A stretch of DNA of 64,000 nt, taken from NCBI GenBank assembly GCA_017429525.1, contig JAFROT010000031.1, positions 1-64,000 of the forward strand, written 5' to 3'. Of this stretch, positions 35,942 through 46,867 are shown one piece after another (within the stretch, counting starts at the first letter, position 1; every line of letters begins with the position of its first letter). Both the position numbers and the translations under genes were made by a program. Origin of the DNA: Bacteroidaceae bacterium (GTDB taxonomy: Bacteria > Bacteroidota > Bacteroidia > Bacteroidales > Bacteroidaceae). Below the pieces are notes generated by a model. The model was not told the origin of the DNA. It searched no databases and saw only the letters and a program-made list of their open reading frames with translations.

Positions 35942-37051
35942 ATGGAAAAACCTCTTAAAGTCATCATAAGTGGTGGGGGTACGGGCGGCCATATCTTCCC
36001 CGCTCTGAGCATTGCCAACGCCATTAAGAGCCTATGTCCCGAGGCTGATATTCTTTTCGTCGGGGCCGAAAACCGCATGGAGATGCAGCGCGTACCGGCT
36101 GCAGGCTACGAAATCAAAGGCCTCCCTGTGGCTGGCTTCGACCGTAAGCACCTCCTCAAGAACATCAGCGTGCTGTGGAAACTGATGAAGAGCCGCCGTA
36201 TGGCTCGCCGTATCATCAAGGACTTCCAACCCGATGTGGCCGTAGGCGTGGGCGGTTATGCCAGTGGCCCTACCCTCAATATGGCTGCCAAAATGGGGGT
36301 ACCCACATTGATCCAGGAGCAGAACTCTTATGCAGGCGTGACGAACAAGCTGCTGGCCAAGTCCGCCAAGAAGATCTGCGTCGCCTACGAAGGGATGGAG
36401 CGCTTCTTCCCTGCTGAGAAAATCATGCTCACGGGCAATCCCGTCCGTCAGACATTGCTCGAGTGCAAGCTCAGCCGTGCTGAAGCCATCGCAAAATTAG
36501 GCTTCGATCCTATACGACCGGTTATTCTGATTGTCGGTGGCAGCCTTGGCGCACGCACCATCAATGAGAGCGTTCTCCAGCATCTGAACCTGATCAGCGA
36601 AAGTCGTGTACAGATTATCTGGCAGACTGGTGGCTACTATTTCGAGAATATCAAGAAACAACTTTCTGAACAAGGCTGTCCTGCCAATCTGAAGGTGACA
36701 GACTTCATCAATCACATGGACGAGGCCTATCGTGCGGCCGACCTCGTCATCAGCCGTGCCGGGGCCAGCAGTATCTCGGAACTCTGCCTGCTTGGCAAGC
36801 CCTCCATCCTCGTTCCCTCACCTAATGTGGCTGAAGACCATCAGACCAAGAATGCAATGGCGCTCGTCGATCGCGGCGCGGCACTCTACGTACGCGATGC
36901 CGATGCCAGAGAACAGCTATTACCCCTCGCCATTACCACGGCTAAGGACACAACTACACTCAAGCAGCTCGCTGAGAACGCCAAAGCTATGGGCCTTCCC
37001 GACTCGGCTAACATTATCGCCAAGGAGGTCATCAAATTAACTGAAAAATAA
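35942..37051 (+). CDS. murG: UDP-GlcNAc:lipid I N-acetylglucosaminyltransferase
   Basis: This 369-residue GT-B enzyme forms lipid II on the inner face of the membrane. The glycine-rich N-terminal motif is IISGGGTGGHIFPALSIANA. Others are VGVGGYASGPTLNMA, GGSLGARTINESV and the donor-site SRAGASSISELCLLGKPS. The start at 35942 (MEKPLKV) is used because the alternative at 35918 lies within the promoter box. Confidence 0.96.
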   Translation: MEKPLKVIISGGGTGGHIFPALSIANAIKSLCPEADILFVGAENRMEMQRVPAAGYEIKGLPVAGFDRKHLLKNISVLWKLMKSRRMARRIIKDFQPDVAVGVGGYASGPTLNMAAKMGVPTLIQEQNSYAGVTNKLLAKSAKKICVAYEGMERFFPAEKIMLTGNPVRQTLLECKLSRAEAIAKLGFDPIRPVILIVGGSLGARTINESVLQHLNLISESRVQIIWQTGGYYFENIKKQLSEQGCPANLKVTDFINHMDEAYRAADLVISRAGASSISELCLLGKPSILVPSPNVAEDHQTKNAMALVDRGAALYVRDADAREQLLPLAITTAKDTTTLKQLAENAKAMGLPDSANIIAKEVIKLTEK

Positions 37052-37073
37052 CTGATAACGCATCAAGACAAAT

Positions 37074-38453
37074 ATGTTCAAAGCTGTCTATTTCATCGGC
37101 ATCGGAGGCATAGGCATGAGTGCCATCGCACGCTACTATCTTCAGCGCGGCCTCGTCGTTGCCGGTTATGACAAGACACCAACGCCCCTCACCCGCGAGT
37201 TGGAACACGAAGGCGCCCTCGTCCACTACGAAGAGCGCGTCGACCTGATTCCCGAAGCCTGCCTCGATGAGACGTCTACTCTGGTCGTCTACACACCTGC
37301 CGTACCCGCTGAGCACGCTGAATTGCAGTACTTTCTTGCCCATCATTTCGACATCCAGAAGCGTGCACAAGTCCTTGGCACCCTCACCCACACCCACCGC
37401 GGCCTCTGCGTGGCTGGCACTCATGGCAAGACGACCACCAGCAGCATGACTGCACACCTCCTGCACCAGAGTCATGTCGATTGCAATGCCTTCCTCGGGG
37501 GTATCACTAAGAACTACGGAACCAATTATATCCTCGCGCCAGAGAGTGATTATGTAGTCATCGAGGCTGATGAGTTCGACCGTTCATTCCATTGGCTCGC
37601 ACCTTATGCTACCGTCATCACGGCCACCGACCCCGACCACCTTGACATCTATGGCACCGAAGAGGCCTACCTCGAAAGTTTCCGCCATTATACAGAACTC
37701 ATTCAGAAGAATGGCTATCTCATTCTGCACACGGGCTTGAAGATGCAGCCCAACACCCCCGAGGGCGTGACCACCTACAGCTATTCACGCGACGAAGGCG
37801 ACTTCCATGCCACCAACCTGCGTATTGGTGGTGGCGAGATTTGCTTCGACCTCGTCTCTCCGCTTGGCAATATTGCCGACATCCGCTTAGGCGTTCCTGT
37901 CGGAGTGAACATCGAGAACGGCATCGCTGCCATGGCTCTCGCACAGATTGCAGGCGTTACGGCCGACGAAATCCGTCGTGGCATGGCCTCCTTCAGTGGT
38001 GTTGATCGCCGTTTCGATTTCCACGTAAAGAATGCACATAAAGCCTATTTGAGCGACTATGCCCATCATCCCGAGGAAATCCGCAAGAGCATCGAGAGCA
38101 TTCGTGAAGTCTATCCCGGCAAGCGCATCGTAGGCATCTTCCAGCCTCACCTCTACACCCGTACCCGTGACTTCTATCGTGAGTTCGCCGATGCGCTCTC
38201 ACAGCTTGACGAAGTTATCCTCACCGAGATATATCCCGCACGTGAGGCTCCCATCCCGGGTGTTACCAGTCAGCTCATCCTCGACAACCTCCATCCTGGC
38301 ACTGCTCATCGCTTGATTCGCAAGGATGATGTCCTCGGCGTCGTTCGCGAAACCTCTTTTGACGTTCTCATTACGCTGGGAGCTGGCGATCTTGACAACT
38401 ATGCCGACCGCATTGCCGCTATTGTCGAAGAGATGTCCAAAAGTGCCCAATAA
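37074..38453 (+). CDS. murC: UDP-MurNAc:L-alanine ligase
   Basis: This 459-residue Mur ligase has the N-terminal nucleotide-binding FIGIGGIGMSAIARYYLQRG, the ATP loop VAGTHGKTTTSSMTAHL, EADEFDRSFHWL and the C-terminal YAHHPEEIRKSIES. It adds the first amino acid of the stem peptide. It is spaced 22 nt from murG. Confidence 0.96.
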   Translation: MFKAVYFIGIGGIGMSAIARYYLQRGLVVAGYDKTPTPLTRELEHEGALVHYEERVDLIPEACLDETSTLVVYTPAVPAEHAELQYFLAHHFDIQKRAQVLGTLTHTHRGLCVAGTHGKTTTSSMTAHLLHQSHVDCNAFLGGITKNYGTNYILAPESDYVVIEADEFDRSFHWLAPYATVITATDPDHLDIYGTEEAYLESFRHYTELIQKNGYLILHTGLKMQPNTPEGVTTYSYSRDEGDFHATNLRIGGGEICFDLVSPLGNIADIRLGVPVGVNIENGIAAMALAQIAGVTADEIRRGMASFSGVDRRFDFHVKNAHKAYLSDYAHHPEEIRKSIESIREVYPGKRIVGIFQPHLYTRTRDFYREFADALSQLDEVILTEIYPAREAPIPGVTSQLILDNLHPGTAHRLIRKDDVLGVVRETSFDVLITLGAGDLDNYADRIAAIVEEMSKSAQ

Positions 38454-38491
38454 GCATCATTACTCATTCACCTACAATTATCATCATCCAC

Positions 38492-39226
38492 ATGTTCAAG
38501 ACCTTCCTGAAAGTATCTATTCTGCTGGGCGTGGCTGCTTATCTCGTCTTCGCACTGACCACCTTCAATCGTACGGAGGAGGTTCACGCTTGCCAGGGAC
38601 TTAACATCGTGGTCAATGATGAGCAGGGCACTAATTTCATCAACGAGAACGAGGTCCGCGAACTGCTGGTGAACAAAAAAGTATTCCCCGAGGGTAAGGC
38701 AATCAAGGACATCGACTTGGCACAGCTGGAGTCGTTGCTCGTCGTCAGCCCTTATATCGACAAGGCGCTCTGCTATGCTACGGCCGACGACAAGGTCACG
38801 ATTCAGGTGACGCCTCGCATCCCCGTGATGCACGTCCTGAACGCTTCGGGCGAAGATTTCTATATCGACAATTGCGGCGGTACGATGCCCCGCGGTCATC
38901 ATGTAATCGACCTCATCGTCATGACAGGACATGTCAAGCGCTCTACCGCCGGAGCACTTTATACGCCTCTAGCATTGACGCTTAGCCGCGACTCCTTCTG
39001 GAATAGTCGCGTGCAGGAGGTCTACGTCACCGAAACTGGCGATATTGAGCTCACCCCCAGTGTGGGCAATCATACTATCATCCTGGGCGACACGTCCAAA
39101 CTCGAAGATAAGCTCAGCCGCATGAAGACCTTCTACACCGAAGGTCTTGACAAGGCCGGCTGGAACAAATACAAAACTATCAGTCTGAAGTACGACGATC
39201 AGGTCATCTGCACGCGTCGCAACTGA
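38492..39226 (+). CDS. ftsQ: Cell division protein FtsQ
   Basis: This 244-residue bitopic protein has one N-terminal membrane segment (about 6-25, FLKVSILLGVAAYLVFALTT). A POTRA-like segment follows (GLNIVVNDEQGTNFINENEV), then a beta domain with IQVTPRIPVMHVLNASGEDF and YIDNCGGTMP. Sequence similarity to other FtsQ is low, as usual in this phylum; position between murC and ftsA is diagnostic. Confidence 0.88.
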   Translation: MFKTFLKVSILLGVAAYLVFALTTFNRTEEVHACQGLNIVVNDEQGTNFINENEVRELLVNKKVFPEGKAIKDIDLAQLESLLVVSPYIDKALCYATADDKVTIQVTPRIPVMHVLNASGEDFYIDNCGGTMPRGHHVIDLIVMTGHVKRSTAGALYTPLALTLSRDSFWNSRVQEVYVTETGDIELTPSVGNHTIILGDTSKLEDKLSRMKTFYTEGLDKAGWNKYKTISLKYDDQVICTRRN

Positions 39227-39277
39227 CTGACCGGAACGACCGAAAACAAATAATAATCATCATATAAAGGTATCATT

Positions 39278-40666
39278 ATGGGCGTTGAGAAGAATATTGT
39301 TGCCATCGAGCTTGGCTCTTCTGCCATCCGTGCCATTATTGGGCAGAAACGACCCGACGGAACCCTCCAAGTGGTGGGGTACGAACGGGAGACAGCCCCT
39401 GACAGTATCCACAAGGGCGTTGTCTACAATATCGACAAGACCATTCAGGCAATCGCTGCCGTCATCAAGCGTATTGAGGAACGGCAGAAGGTGTTCGTCA
39501 ACCAAGTGTATGTAGGCATTTCAGGACAGTCACTGCGCACTGTGCCCAACACCGTGCGCCGTCAGTTGGACGTGAAAGTGGCCATCAGCGAGGAAATCAT
39601 TGAAGGGCTGAAGGACGAAAACCTCAATCAGGTCTATCCTGGCTGCGAGATCCTGGACACCGTGCCGCAGGAGTTCCGCGTAGGGGCTCATCTCACCAAC
39701 GAGCCTGTGGGCATTATGGCCGATCGCATCGAAGGCTTCTACAAGAACATCATTGCCCGCAAAACCCTGCAAGAGAACATCAAGCGCTGCCTGCAAGGCG
39801 CCAACCTCGAGATGGCTGGCGTGTTCATCTCGCCGCTGTTGCTCTCAGGCTATCTCCTCACCGACCCCGAAAAACGTTCGGGCTGCGCACTCGTCGATTT
39901 TGGTGCAGACACCACGACCGTTGCCATCTACGAGAAGAATATACTCCGCCATTTGGTCGTACTGCCTCTTGGTGGTAACAACATCACCAACGACATCGCC
40001 TCCATTTTCCATATTGAGCACGAGGAAGCCGAGAACCTGAAGCGCACCTACGGCTCGGCTTACACCGAGGAAAGCGACTTGCAGGAGTCACGAACCATCA
40101 ACATCAGCAATGATCGCCATATTGACGAACGCCGGTTGCTGGCCATCATCGAAGCCCGCCAGCAAGAGATCCTCGACAACGTCTGGGAACAAGTGAAGGT
40201 CTATTCCGACCGTCTCCTCTCAGGCATCATCTTCACGGGCGGAGCCTCTAACATCCGTCACCTCGAGAAAGCATTCGAAGCCTACCACCATTTCGACAAG
40301 GTGAAGACCCGCATTATGCCAACGTCCGTTGACTATTCGACTAATCTCAAGCTTGACCCGCAGGCCAACACATTGGCCACGCTCATGGCCATGCTGCGTC
40401 GTGGTGATGACGAGTGCACCGACGAGAAGCCCGTTGAACCCGACTTGTTCGAAGGCAAGCAGAAGGAGGACCCCACTTTCGTCGGCAACACGCCTGCTGG
40501 TGGCGACGGCACCGTCCGCACACCTCGTTCTGGTGAAGCAGATGCCCCCGATACCGCAGAACCCACTGAGCCCGAGGCCCCAAAGGAGCCGAAGAAGCCC
40601 AGTGCATGGGGACGCTTCTGGCGCGGCGTCAAGGAAGCCGCCGAAGGACTTGTAGACGACAAATGA
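39278..40666 (+). CDS. ftsA: Cell division protein FtsA (actin-like membrane anchor of FtsZ)
   Basis: This 462-residue actin-fold ATPase has phosphate loop 1 in AIELGSSAIRAIIGQK, DFGADTTTVAIYE and the adenosine motif FTGGASNIRHLEKAF. After the core (about 385) comes an acidic, Pro-rich linker. The tail ends in the amphipathic helix AWGRFWRGVKEAAEGLVDDK, which would bind the membrane. It tethers FtsZ filaments. ftsZ starts 34 nt later. Confidence 0.95.
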   Translation: MGVEKNIVAIELGSSAIRAIIGQKRPDGTLQVVGYERETAPDSIHKGVVYNIDKTIQAIAAVIKRIEERQKVFVNQVYVGISGQSLRTVPNTVRRQLDVKVAISEEIIEGLKDENLNQVYPGCEILDTVPQEFRVGAHLTNEPVGIMADRIEGFYKNIIARKTLQENIKRCLQGANLEMAGVFISPLLLSGYLLTDPEKRSGCALVDFGADTTTVAIYEKNILRHLVVLPLGGNNITNDIASIFHIEHEEAENLKRTYGSAYTEESDLQESRTINISNDRHIDERRLLAIIEARQQEILDNVWEQVKVYSDRLLSGIIFTGGASNIRHLEKAFEAYHHFDKVKTRIMPTSVDYSTNLKLDPQANTLATLMAMLRRGDDECTDEKPVEPDLFEGKQKEDPTFVGNTPAGGDGTVRTPRSGEADAPDTAEPTEPEAPKEPKKPSAWGRFWRGVKEAAEGLVDDK

Positions 40667-40700
40667 CCATTCATCACAACCCGACAAATAGACAATTACT

Positions 40701-42038
40701 ATGCCTGAAGATTATAACACCGAAGTAGGGGGCATTCAGTTTCACATGCCCGTCAACAATCCCAGTATCATCAAAGTCGTTGGCGTAGGTGGTGGTGGTG
40801 GTAACGCCGTCACACACATGTTCAATGAGGGCATCCACGATGTCACCTACGTGCTCTGCAATACCGACAGCAAGGCTCTCGCCGACTCGCCCGTCCCCAA
40901 CAAGTTGCAGATGGGCGAAGGCCTCGGAGCGGGCAACCGTCCTGAGGTCGGTCGCAAGGCTGCTCTCGACTCTGTCGAACAGATCAAACAGCTCTTCGAC
41001 GATGGCACGCGCATGGCCTTCATCACCGCCGGTATGGGCGGCGGCACAGGTACAGGCGCTGCACCTATTGTAGCCCAGTGTGCCCGCGAGGCTGACATCC
41101 TCACCGTCGGTATCGTCACCATCCCCTTCCGTTTCGAGGGGCACAAGAAGATTGACCAAGCACTCGATGGCGTTGAGGAGATGTCCAAGCACGTCGACGC
41201 GCTCCTTGTTATTAATAATGAACGCCTGCGCGAGATCTATCCCGAGCTCACGGTCCTCAACGGATTTGCCAAGGCGGATGACACACTGAGCATCGCAGCC
41301 AAGAGCATCGCTGAGATTATTACCATGCGAGGCATCATGAACCTCGACTTCCAAGATGTCAAGACAGTGCTCAAGGACGGTGGCGTCGCCATCATGTCAA
41401 CTGGCTTCGGCGAAGGCGAGAACCGCGTCACCAAAGCTTTCCAGGAAGCACTTCACAGCCCACTCCTGAACAACAACGATATCTTCAACTCCAAGAAAGT
41501 ACTCTTCTATATCACCTTCAGCCGCAATAACGAGAACGAGCAGCTCACGATGGAAGAGATGAGCGAAGTCGATGAGTTCATGAGCAAGTTCGACCAAGAC
41601 ACCGTCGAGGTCAAGTGGGGTTTAGGCACCGATGACTCGCTTGGGACTAAGGTCAAGATTACGTTGCTCGCATCTGGCTTCGGCCTGCAGAATGTGCCGA
41701 TGATGAACGAGCAGCTCAACAATAAGTTCACTCGCGAAGAGGAGGACGAGCGCATCCGAATGGAAGAGGAGCAAGAAGAGCGTCGCGACCGCCGCGTCAA
41801 CTACTATGGCGGCGACGACAACAAGCCCATCAAACCTCGCCGACAGATCTTCATCTTCTCAGAGCGCGATGTCGACAACGACGATGTCATCTCGATGGTT
41901 GAGTCAACGCCCACCGTTGATCGCAAGAAAGACGAGCTCAAGCGCATTCAGGACAAGGCCGAAGCCGATGAAGCACCCGACGACACGGGCATTGAGACCG
42001 GCGAGAGCGACACGCCTGCCTTCACCATCACCTTCTAA
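40701..42038 (+). CDS. ftsZ: Cell division protein FtsZ
   Basis: This 445-residue tubulin-like GTPase has the signature MGGGTGTGAAPIVAQ, an N-terminal GTP-binding VGVGGGGGNAVTHM and the T7 loop NLDFQDVKTVLKDGG. The C-terminal tail (about 340-445) is long and highly charged. It ends in DTPAFTITF rather than a recognisable C-terminal conserved peptide of the IPxFLR type. It assembles the Z-ring. The stop codon overlaps the recO stop on the opposite strand by 3 nt. Confidence 0.96.
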   Translation: MPEDYNTEVGGIQFHMPVNNPSIIKVVGVGGGGGNAVTHMFNEGIHDVTYVLCNTDSKALADSPVPNKLQMGEGLGAGNRPEVGRKAALDSVEQIKQLFDDGTRMAFITAGMGGGTGTGAAPIVAQCAREADILTVGIVTIPFRFEGHKKIDQALDGVEEMSKHVDALLVINNERLREIYPELTVLNGFAKADDTLSIAAKSIAEIITMRGIMNLDFQDVKTVLKDGGVAIMSTGFGEGENRVTKAFQEALHSPLLNNNDIFNSKKVLFYITFSRNNENEQLTMEEMSEVDEFMSKFDQDTVEVKWGLGTDDSLGTKVKITLLASGFGLQNVPMMNEQLNNKFTREEEDERIRMEEEQEERRDRRVNYYGGDDNKPIKPRRQIFIFSERDVDNDDVISMVESTPTVDRKKDELKRIQDKAEADEAPDDTGIETGESDTPAFTITF

Positions 42039-42757
42039 CGGAACACCTCGGCCAGCACACCCAGACTCTTCAGTTCGGGAAACTCAGGGATGTGCAACCG
42101 ATAGAACTCTGTCACGATTTCCAATGCACGGCGTCGCAAAGCGCCATTAAGGCCCACCGCCTGCATCGAACGAATATTCATCCTGAGGAATTTCGGTACT
42201 AATGCCGATTCCTCAGGATTTAAGTAATGTCTATGCAGGGGTTCCTGGCTCACGAATGCAGCTCCTTGCAGATCAAAGTAGGAGCCCTCATGCCAATCAT
42301 CGACATTAGGCAAGAACCCGAGGAAGCGCGTCAGATGCAGGAGAAAAACAATATGGAAATTCGAGTAGTGCCCTTCGCTCTCGTCAAACCAAGTCAATCC
42401 ATTTCGCATAAAGTCGAAGAGCGCCTTATTCTCTTGCTCCGCTCGTAGGGCAAAACTGAGGAACTCGCCCATAAACAGGCTCATGGCCGTCTTGGCCGGT
42501 TCGAACGTCAGTGAGCGCCACGGCATCCACAACGTCAGTTCTTTGGGTTTCTGCAGGTGAGCGTTCGGCCTCGGGTCCCAAACAACCTCAACCAGCGACA
42601 AAGGTTGCCATGCGCTCGCCCTCACGCCACGCCGGCCATTACGGGGCTGTCGCACAATGAATGGCACCGTGCCAGCCTCCTCCGTGAAGATGGTCACAAT
42701 GATTTGCGCATCACCATAGCGCAAAGAATGAAGAACTATACCATGCGAACGTGTCAT
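42035..42757 (-). CDS. recO: DNA repair protein RecO
   Basis: This 240-residue protein starts MTRSHGIVLHSLRYGDAQII, the OB-fold N-terminus of RecO. It continues with SLVEVVWDPRPNAHLQKPKE and a helical C-terminal domain. RecO loads RecA onto SSB-coated DNA with RecR. I chose the ATG at 42757 because the 52 codons upstream do not look like RecO and overlap the promoter region of tRNA-Glu. No zinc-finger cysteines are visible in the C-terminal part. It converges on ftsZ. Confidence 0.88.
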   Translation of the reverse strand: MTRSHGIVLHSLRYGDAQIIVTIFTEEAGTVPFIVRQPRNGRRGVRASAWQPLSLVEVVWDPRPNAHLQKPKELTLWMPWRSLTFEPAKTAMSLFMGEFLSFALRAEQENKALFDFMRNGLTWFDESEGHYSNFHIVFLLHLTRFLGFLPNVDDWHEGSYFDLQGAAFVSQEPLHRHYLNPEESALVPKFLRMNIRSMQAVGLNGALRRRALEIVTEFYRLHIPEFPELKSLGVLAEVFR

Positions 42758-42880
42758 GCTGGCATCATTAAGAGCCACAAAAATAGTGAAAACTGACGTA
42801 ACAGACGCGTTATTAGCACGAAAAACACAAAATAAAGCATATTTTTGCTCGAAAAGTTTGGCGCGTATTGATTTTTGACG

Positions 42881-42888
42881 TACCTTTG
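42881..42888 (+). promoter_or_regulatory. -7 box TACCTTTG upstream of tRNA-Glu and rpsT
   Basis: A perfect TAnnTTTG followed by CACCCGCAAA, 52 nt before tRNA-Glu. The same downstream word follows the tRNA-Leu box. Confidence 0.75.
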
Positions 42889-42940
42889 CACCCGCAAATC
42901 GGCTCTTTAACATCAGTGCGAGTCCATTTGCATCACATAT

Positions 42941-43012
42941 GGTCCATTCGTCTATCGGTTAGGACGAGAGATTTTCATTCTCTAAAGAGCAGTTCGACTC
43001 TGCTATGGACTA
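42941..43012 (+). tRNA. tRNA-Glu (TTC)
   Basis: Acceptor GGTCCAT pairs with ATGGACT (first pair G.T). The anticodon stem AGAGA/TCTCT encloses loop TTTTCAT with anticodon TTC (Glu). The T-stem AGCAG/CTGCT has loop TTCGACT. CCA is not encoded. rpsT follows 34 nt later and may be co-transcribed. Confidence 0.93.
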
Positions 43013-43046
43013 CTAAAGTTAAACGAAAAAAGAATAAAAAACAGAA

Positions 43047-43301
43047 ATGGCAAATCATAAGTCATCGCTCAAGAGAATCCGTCAGGAGCAGAAGCGCCGC
43101 CTCCACAATCGCTACTATGGTAAGGCTATGCGTTCTGCAGTCCGCAAGCTCCGCGCTACGACCGACAAGGCCGAAGCTGAGAAGCAGTATCCTGTCGTGC
43201 AGAAGATGCTCGACAAACTCGCAAAGACCAAGCTCATCCACAAGAACAAGGCTTCCAACCTGAAGTCAAAGCTTGCTCACTACATCCAGAAACTCGGATA
43301 A
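43047..43301 (+). CDS. rpsT: 30S ribosomal protein S20
   Basis: This 84-residue basic helical protein starts [20 protein letters not shown], the canonical S20 N-terminus, and ends [18 protein letters not shown]. It binds 16S rRNA in the body of the small subunit. A T-run terminator follows at 43367-43401. Confidence 0.97.
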   Translation: MANHKSSLKRIRQEQKRRLHNRYYGKAMRSAVRKLRATTDKAEAEKQYPVVQKMLDKLAKTKLIHKNKASNLKSKLAHYIQKLG

Positions 43302-43366
43302 GAACATCTCGCTGGACATTAGTCCAATTATAGTCCATAGCAAATAGTTACACAATCCGTTTTTAG

Positions 43367-43401
43367 AGAACGACGGGCCGAGAGGTTCATCGTTCTTTTT
43401 G
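43367..43401 (+). terminator. Intrinsic terminator after rpsT
   Basis: AGAACGA (43367-43373) pairs with TCGTTCT (43390-43396), followed directly by a T-rich run. Confidence 0.75.
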
Positions 43402-43414
43402 TTTTTATAGGTTT

Positions 43415-43442
43415 TATATGTGCGCGCGTGTGCGCGCGCGTA
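43415..43442. repeat. Alternating purine/pyrimidine tract before gyrB
   Basis: Twenty-eight bases alternate strictly between pyrimidine and purine, mostly CG and TG steps (core TGTGCGCGCGTGTGCGCGCG), then AAAAAG. Read on the minus strand it begins CTTTTTACGCGCGCG, close to the tract at 26137-26160. Possible Z-DNA. Confidence 0.75.
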
Positions 43443-43470
43443 AAAAGATGTGAAAATCCAAAAATCTTAA

Positions 43471-45504
<2,034 letters not shown>

Positions 45505-45530
45505 TACACCACCTATACACTTTCATAAAG

Positions 45531-45563
45531 GTAGCCTGCCGCCATCGGTTAGGCTACTTTTTT
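45531..45563 (+). terminator. Intrinsic terminator after gyrB
   Basis: GTAGCCT (45531-45537) pairs with AGGCTAC (45551-45557), followed by a run of six T. Confidence 0.85.
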
Positions 45564-45736
45564 AATTCGTTTGACTTGCCAACCCTCAAGGGATAGTTCA
45601 CGGCCATTTGTCTGAAAGCACGCCTTTTCCCAGTTTGGCCGATGACAACGCTCCGTGTACAGAAACACCTTCACAAGCATTTGCTAAACGTATAGCGCCC
45701 ATAGTTTGCCGGTCTTTTGTCTGTTCGAGCCGCTTC

Positions 45737-45802
45737 GTCTCACCAATGAGACTTGCTTGTCTCACTGGTGAGACACGTCTGTCTCACTAATGAGACAACC
45801 CG
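45737..45802. repeat. 22-nt-period array D of tandem hairpins
   Basis: Three units start at 45737, 45759 and 45781. Each opens with a 16-nt inverted repeat GTCTCA-N4-TGAGAC (inner bases CCAA, CTGG, CTAA) followed by 6 variable bases. Sequence inside the stems is fixed; loops and linkers vary. Confidence 0.88.
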
Positions 45803-45831
45803 AAAGATATGGTCGTGTGGGCCCTTCCGAA

Positions 45832-45919
45832 TAGGCCGCACAGCCTCAACGTCCATTCAGCATAGCCTCAACGACCATTCAGCACAGCCTTGCCGTCTGT
45901 TCAGCTCAGTCTCACCGTC
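45832..45919. repeat. 22-nt-period array E
   Basis: Four units start at 45832, 45854, 45876 and 45898. The consensus is CATTCAG CANAGCCTCAACG then two or three bases. The first seven bases are poorly kept in the first unit (TAGGCCG), and the fourth is the most diverged. The sequence is unrelated to array D, which ends 29 nt earlier. Confidence 0.82.
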
Positions 45920-46029
45920 CTATAACCTTGCCGCTCATCTACCAATCCCACAATAGCCCCCACCATACGTAGCAATGAACTTATCAGAAAAAAATCAAGT
46001 AAATCTGCCATTATTCGGATAAAAGATGT

Positions 46030-46037
46030 ACCTTTGC
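46030..46037 (+). promoter_or_regulatory. -7 box TACCTTTG upstream of the LolA-like gene
   Basis: A perfect TAnnTTTG. The start codon is about 150 nt downstream, an unusually long leader for this window. Confidence 0.65.
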
Positions 46038-46187
46038 AGCGGCAAAGCTGAAGAAAAGGAGGACATTCCACCCAAAACCTAAGTCGGAGAGAAAAGCCCT
46101 CTCCGCCTAGCAAGACAGCTGAGAGCCACCTCCGACGTCTTCCTCACAAGTAAACGACTTGCCATCAGTTCAACAGACAAAAAAAGA

Positions 46188-46865
46188 ATGAAAGCTATGA
46201 GAAAATGGACCCATCTTTTCCTTGCAGCGGTGCTGGCATTGGCTGCCACTACCGCACATGCACAAATCTCGCAGGAAATCGTGAACATTATGAAGAAAAG
46301 CCAAGCTGTACTGGACAATCCTTCGGGGGTGGAAATGGTGATGTCTATCCGCTCGGGCATGGGGCCGCTTTCCATGACCACAAACATGACCACCTACAGC
46401 AAGGGCGACAAGTCGCTGATACTGATGTCCATGAAGATTCTCGGGCGCGAGGTCAAGACTGAGGTGGGCTGCGACGGCACGCAGGTATGGAAATACAAGT
46501 CCAGAATCAAGACTAAAGACGTCGACCACCGCGACACGCTCTTCATCTCGCCCGAAAAGAAGGGGAACAAAATAAGCGGTGGGAACGAGATCGACTTCAA
46601 CCTCCACGAAGAATACCGCAAGGCTACGATGAAGGAGAAAACCGACTACTATGAAATCACCTTCACAGAGCCGAAGGACAAGGAAATGCCCAAGAAAAGC
46701 ATCATGCGCATTCGCAAGAACAACTACCACTTCTATGAGATGGAATCCAAGCAAAGTGGCGTGAGCGTGCGAATGACAGCTTCGAAGATCAAGTTCGGAG
46801 TCAGCGACAACATCTTCAAACTCGACATGAAGAAGTTCCCGGGCGCCACGGTCATCAGGAAGTAA
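46188..46865 (+). CDS. LolA-fold periplasmic protein
   Basis: This 225-residue protein has a signal peptide (ends TTAHAQ), then a half-barrel pattern typical of LolA/outer-membrane lipoprotein-sorting folds: helix ISQEIVNIMKKSQAVLDNP, strands VEMVMSIRSGMG and LSMTTNMTTYSKGDKSLILM, and CDGTQVWKYKSR, the region where LolA proteins read their cargo. Function in lipoprotein transport is plausible but unproved; many Bacteroidota have several such paralogues. Either Met1 or Met4 could start. It is tail-to-tail with the SpmA/B-like gene (2 nt apart). Confidence 0.7.
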   Translation: MKAMRKWTHLFLAAVLALAATTAHAQISQEIVNIMKKSQAVLDNPSGVEMVMSIRSGMGPLSMTTNMTTYSKGDKSLILMSMKILGREVKTEVGCDGTQVWKYKSRIKTKDVDHRDTLFISPEKKGNKISGGNEIDFNLHEEYRKATMKEKTDYYEITFTEPKDKEMPKKSIMRIRKNNYHFYEMESKQSGVSVRMTASKIKFGVSDNIFKLDMKKFPGATVIRK

Positions 46866-46867
46866 GC

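Larger units (their letters stand above)
45505..46187. other. Spacer between gyrB and the LolA-like gene
   Basis: No gene was seen. It holds the gyrB terminator, two different 22-nt-period arrays (D and E, 30 nt apart) and a TACCTTTG box at 46030-46037 with about 150 nt of leader before the next start. Confidence 0.7.
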
